DNA of 17,591 nucleotides from an uncultured Treponema sp. Lineage in GTDB: Bacteria; Spirochaetota; Spirochaetia; Treponematales; Treponemataceae. Each line of letters starts with the position of its first letter. Positions within the stretch are counted from its first letter, which is position 1. The position numbers were made by a program, and so were the translations under genes. Below are positions 14,932 through 17,591 of the stretch, piece by piece. The notes under the pieces are model-generated. The model worked only from the letters and a program-made list of their open reading frames with translations. It did not search any database and was not told where the DNA came from. The stretch covers positions 1-17,591 of the forward strand of contig CAJPOF010000053.1 in assembly GCA_905372235.1 (NCBI GenBank), in the 5' to 3' direction.

Positions 14932-15451
14932 TTCCGTTTCCCTTTTTTGCACGAAGCGTAAGCACTATGAACGAAATGACAAGAATAATTCCGCAGACAA
15001 CCACAGATGAATCTGCAACATTGAATGTCGGCCAACGTTTTAGTCCAAAAATCCCGAAAAATTTTACATCGATGAAATCCACCACTCCTTCCGCTCTGAA
15101 AAATCGGTCGATTATGTTTCCGATTCCGCCGCCGACTATGCCGCAGATTGTCCATCTTTGCAGCGCAGAAAAATCATCGTTTCTAAGATAAACGGCAACG
15201 ACTATCGCAATCACGATAAGCGGTGCGATTCCAAAAAGGATTCGCCTTATGACAAGCGGCATTGAATCTCCCATGCTGAATGCAACGCCTGTGTTTGAGA
15301 CATGAACGATTCTTAAAAGGTCGCCGAAAAATTGGTATCCAATCGAAAACGGCGGAATGTTTTTTACGATTAGGGCTTTTGTAATTTGATCCGCCGCTAT
15401 TACCGCCACCGTCAAAATGAACGGCAAGATTTTTTTTGCGTTTAATTTCAT
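14924..15451 (-). CDS. lspA: Lipoprotein signal peptidase (signal peptidase II)
   Basis: LspA cleaves the signal peptides of diacylglyceryl-modified prolipoproteins in the inner membrane. The 175-aa protein has four hydrophobic segments (about 8-26, 70-89, 100-116, 150-167). It carries the family motifs AADQITKALI (19-28) and SNTGVAFSM (52-60). The catalytic aspartates are D125 in EGVVDFIDV and D147 in FNVADSS. The start ATG has TTTGGAG six bases upstream. It follows the Nif3-family gene by 33 bases and overlaps mtnN downstream. Confidence 0.95.
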   Translation of the reverse strand: MKLNAKKILPFILTVAVIAADQITKALIVKNIPPFSIGYQFFGDLLRIVHVSNTGVAFSMGDSMPLVIRRILFGIAPLIVIAIVVAVYLRNDDFSALQRWTICGIVGGGIGNIIDRFFRAEGVVDFIDVKFFGIFGLKRWPTFNVADSSVVVCGIILVISFIVLTLRAKKGNGNE

Positions 15452-15484
15452 GTTTGCTCCAAAAATTGTTTTGTCTATATATTT

Positions 15485-16258
15485 TCAAAGATTCGTAGGA
15501 AAATCTATGAAGATTCCTTCGATTCCCAGTTCTTTTTCTACTTTTTGCCGGACAAGATTTACGCCGACCGTCTCGGTCTGATAATGTCCGCCGGCTATCA
15601 TATTGATTCCGCTTTCTTTTACAAAGTGGTACAGCGAATGCTCGATTTCGCCAGTAACGTATGCGTCAAGTTCTTCTTGAATCGCCTGAGCCACATCGTG
15701 GGCAGCTCCGCCGGATATTATTCCAACTGATTTTATCTCTTTCTTTCCGAACGGAAGAACAGCGAGAGGTTTTTCATTTGGAAGAAGTATCTTCCTTGCA
15801 AGTTCGTCGCTTGTAAGCGGTTCCGGGAGTTCGCCTTTTACGCCGATTTTCATTCCTCTCCATTCCCCGAACGGCTGGATTTTTTGAAGATTTATTCTTG
15901 AGGCAAGCCCATAATTATTTCCGTAGGGATTATTAATATCAAGCGGAATATGCATTGCGTAAAGAGCGATATCATTTTTTATAAACGAAGAAATTCTTTT
16001 GTAGACGTGTCCGACAATCGGTTCGCAATCGCCCCAAAAAAGTCCGTGATGCACAAAAATCATGTCCGCTTTCTGCCTTGCCGCTTCCATGACAGTTTGA
16101 TGGCAAGCATCGACCGCATATGCGATTTTTTTTATCGGCTTCCCTTCGACATCGCTGTTCTCAATCTGTATGCCGTTCATCGAAGGATCGGCTGAGTATT
16201 CTTCAGGCTTTAAAAAATCTCTGAAATATCGGTCAAGTTCTTTTAGCGTCATTTTCAT
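15485..16258 (-). CDS. Nif3-like dinuclear metal centre protein
   Basis: The 257-aa protein belongs to the Nif3/YbgI family, widely conserved hexameric or trimeric proteins with a two-metal site and no settled function (often labelled GTP cyclohydrolase I type 2). Metal ligands are visible as H70/H71 in VHHGLFWG, H103 and D107 in MHIPLDIN, and H225 and E229 in GGHYQTET. The length fits the short, YbgI-like form without the inserted CutA/PII-like domain. Two starts are possible: ATG at 16256-16258, whose ATGA overlaps the upstream stop, or ATG at 16250-16252, which is better spaced (seven bases) from AGGAGAGG. Either way it is coupled to the upstream membrane-protein gene. Confidence 0.92.
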   Translation of the reverse strand: MKMTLKELDRYFRDFLKPEEYSADPSMNGIQIENSDVEGKPIKKIAYAVDACHQTVMEAARQKADMIFVHHGLFWGDCEPIVGHVYKRISSFIKNDIALYAMHIPLDINNPYGNNYGLASRINLQKIQPFGEWRGMKIGVKGELPEPLTSDELARKILLPNEKPLAVLPFGKKEIKSVGIISGGAAHDVAQAIQEELDAYVTGEIEHSLYHFVKESGINMIAGGHYQTETVGVNLVRQKVEKELGIEGIFIDFPTNL

Positions 16259-17301
16259 TCCTCTCCTTTTTCTTCTGCCGGAAGAAAGGTCAACGTTTTT
16301 TCTGCAAGTTTTTCTATTCTTTCAAAGGTTCTGTCCGCAGGAAAATTCAGAAGATACGCATTGAACGGAGAAGTCTGCTGAACAAATCCAAATCCGGGCG
16401 TAGCATAATCTTCAAGCGAATCGAGTTTTAGCGTTCCGCAAAGATTTTCGCCATTCTCTTTTGCAAAGTCGTCAAGCGCGGCATTCGCCATCCAGTCGCC
16501 GATTATAAAAACCTTACAATTTGGAGAATCTTCTTGAACAAGCCGAACCATCTGTTTGATTTCCCTTAAAGAATTGTAAGAAAAAAAATCTTTCAAAACT
16601 TTAAAATGCTCGGGAACTTTAAAATAATCAAGTATCATGTAAATGTGCCTGAAATACCTTGAGTCCCCAGCATTGTGCGTCCAACGCAAGTCTTTTGAAA
16701 AAAAATCCGCCGAATAAACCGAATATCCTTTCTTCGAAAGCAGAATCATGTACGGAAAATAAGAAATAGAATCCGCTCGTTTGTCAGGAATCACGATGAT
16801 TTTTTCGTTTTTCATTTGACTTTTGTCGATAGGTTCGTATTTGAACAAAATCCCGTTGGAAAGCTCGAACGGCAATGCTTTTTCAAATCCGCCGTTAAAT
16901 GTTCCTTTCAACCTAAAGGTTTCTTTTTTTACGCCATGGGACGATGCCTTTATTGGATGCGGATAAAATTTTATCAGAAAAAATGCCGTTATAAATGAAA
17001 AAAGAAGAACAAAAATCGCTCCGCTTTTAAATGCCAAACTGTAGTGATCTATGAAAAGCCCCGAAAACAATCTGAGAAGAGCCCGAAAATTTGTAAAAAA
17101 AGAAAATATCGATATGCAAAGAATGACAATAGAAAAAAAATCCACATTCCAGGCTAAAATCTGAAGCACGGAAAGAGCGACGCATATCGGCGCAAGGATT
17201 GCAAGCGAATCGATTCTTCCGAATTTCAGGAAAAACATTCTGCCGCAACATAAAATCAGCAGAAACAGAATGAGCAGTTCCCCTATCACCGAATTTTCCA
17301 T
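16255..17301 (-). CDS. Membrane protein with degenerate hydrolase-like domain
   Basis: The product is 348 aa from the ATG at 17299-17301; an upstream TTG at 17337 lies inside the promoter -35 and is unlikely. Four hydrophobic segments occupy roughly the first 115 residues. The rest is soluble and looks like a weak alpha/beta-hydrolase fold: strand IIVIPD, a KGYSVYSADFF strand-helix step, and a nucleophile-elbow-like IIGDWMANAALDDF. There the usual GxSxG serine position holds tryptophan, so catalysis is doubtful. It heads the operon and overlaps the Nif3-family gene by four bases. I do not recognise a named family; a cell-envelope role is suggested by its membrane anchor and by lspA nearby. 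Confidence 0.7.
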   Translation of the reverse strand: MENSVIGELLILFLLILCCGRMFFLKFGRIDSLAILAPICVALSVLQILAWNVDFFSIVILCISIFSFFTNFRALLRLFSGLFIDHYSLAFKSGAIFVLLFSFITAFFLIKFYPHPIKASSHGVKKETFRLKGTFNGGFEKALPFELSNGILFKYEPIDKSQMKNEKIIVIPDKRADSISYFPYMILLSKKGYSVYSADFFSKDLRWTHNAGDSRYFRHIYMILDYFKVPEHFKVLKDFFSYNSLREIKQMVRLVQEDSPNCKVFIIGDWMANAALDDFAKENGENLCGTLKLDSLEDYATPGFGFVQQTSPFNAYLLNFPADRTFERIEKLAEKTLTFLPAEEKGEE

Positions 17302-17308
17302 GAACTCA

Positions 17309-17337
17309 ATTCTATCTGAATTTGTTTTAATCTTCAA
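17309..17337 (-). promoter_or_regulatory. Predicted promoter of the nif3-lspA-mtnN-luxS operon
   Basis: On the minus strand, -35 TTGAAG (17337-17332) and -10 TAGAAT (17314-17309) are 17 bases apart. The expected start point falls at or next to the ATG at 17301. The transcript would then be leaderless, or translation would begin a little downstream, for example at GTG 17289. Confidence 0.5.
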
Positions 17338-17342
17338 TAAAT

Positions 17343-17366
17343 GATTTTTACATGAGATTTTTACAT
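17343..17366. repeat. Two direct copies of GATTTTTACAT beside the operon promoter
   Basis: The 11-base sequence GATTTTTACAT occurs at 17343-17353 and 17356-17366, 13 bases apart start to start. On the minus strand the copies read ATGTAAAAATC and end five bases upstream of the -35 hexamer. This is a plausible activator-binding position, but chance in AT-rich DNA is possible. Confidence 0.45.
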
Positions 17367-17479
17367 TTCAGCATTTTGAAAATGAATTATGCCCGACAAA
17401 CAGAAAATTCGACTTACTTATTTATGCTGCCGAAAACAATCCGGTCTTCCAAAGAATAAAATCATCGGGCGGTGTCAGT

Positions 17480-17591
17480 TTATTTTCCTAAGTTCGGGTA
17501 ATTTTTTTCTCCTTGATAAAGCGCATCTGTTCCACCGGTCAGGGCGGTTGCTTCGGAAATATTTATAAAAGGCGCGGCTCTGCAAATTTCC
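17480..17591 (-). CDS. 3' end of an open frame coinciding with repeat copy 2
   Basis: The frame is open from the window edge to a TAA at 17480-17482. It gives 36 complete codons: EICRAAPFINISEATALTGG followed by TDALYQGEKNYPNLGK. The codon choice is ordinary for this window. The whole stretch from 17485 is the reverse-complement partner of the repeat at 2630-2736. Either this is the true C-terminus of a gene whose broken relative lies at 2630, or both are copies of a non-coding dispersed element that happens to be open here. No family was recognised, and no clear terminator follows. Confidence 0.35.
   Translation of the reverse strand, partial: EICRAAPFINISEATALTGGTDALYQGEKNYPNLGK
17485..17591 (-). 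repeat. Dispersed repeat, copy 2 (runs off the window)
   Basis: The reverse complement matches 2630-2736 at about 85% identity with three single-base indels. The match continues to the last base of the window, so the true end on that side is not visible. On the other side similarity fades after TTAGGAA. Confidence 0.75.

Noticed and set aside
14932..14952. N-terminal extension of mtnN to a GTG codon
   Set aside because: The extra residues are polar and precede the conserved MNKIGIIGAME start; the ATG overlaps the lspA stop in the usual coupled way.
1..17591. CRISPR arrays, tRNA/rRNA genes, transposases, prophage genes
   Set aside because: No regularly spaced repeats, cloverleaf or rRNA signatures, and no recombinase or phage motifs were seen in any frame.

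Overview
The window reads like a chromosomal segment of a host-associated Treponema or a close spirochaete. This is inferred from moderately low GC, the overall flavour of the proteins and the presence of luxS/mtnN, lspA and a Nif3 protein in one operon; no taxonomic marker gene (rRNA, tRNA) is present. Apart from one small gene at the left edge, every gene is on the minus strand, so transcription runs from right to left.

Region by region, following minus-strand transcription: (1) 17591-17480 holds the 3' end of an open frame that is also one copy of a dispersed repeat. (2) A promoter at 17309-17337 heads a tightly packed seven-gene operon: membrane protein with a degenerate hydrolase-like domain, Nif3-family metal protein, lspA, mtnN (SAH/MTA nucleosidase), luxS, a DUF1538 membrane protein, and a tandem-duplicated PII-like protein. 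mtnN and luxS together turn S-adenosylhomocysteine into adenine, homocysteine and the AI-2 precursor. (3) A promoter at 11491-11519 heads a second operon: 59-aa protein, NhaC-family antiporter, phytoene-desaturase-like FAD oxidoreductase, and a flavin/2Fe-2S reductase. ilvB (acetolactate synthase large subunit) follows 81 bases later. (4) An aconitase-family hydratase (YbhJ-type signature) has its own promoter and a clear Rho-independent terminator. (5) An exported SLBB-repeat protein of the polysaccharide-export type has its own promoter. (6) At the left edge lie a lone plus-strand gene of unknown function and what may be a decayed gene fragment.

The two points most worth following are as follows. 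First, the DUF1538 membrane protein and the PII-like protein are translationally coupled, and BOTH are internal tandem duplications. This suggests a matched transporter/regulator pair of unknown substrate. Second, a roughly 107-base repeat occurs twice in opposite orientation, at 2630-2736 and at the right window edge, about 85% identical by hand alignment. It keeps a recognisable peptide in one copy and is frame-disrupted in the other, so it may be a dispersed element of this genome.

No gene-free stretch exceeds 300 bases. No CRISPR array, tRNA, rRNA, insertion sequence or complete transposase was seen.
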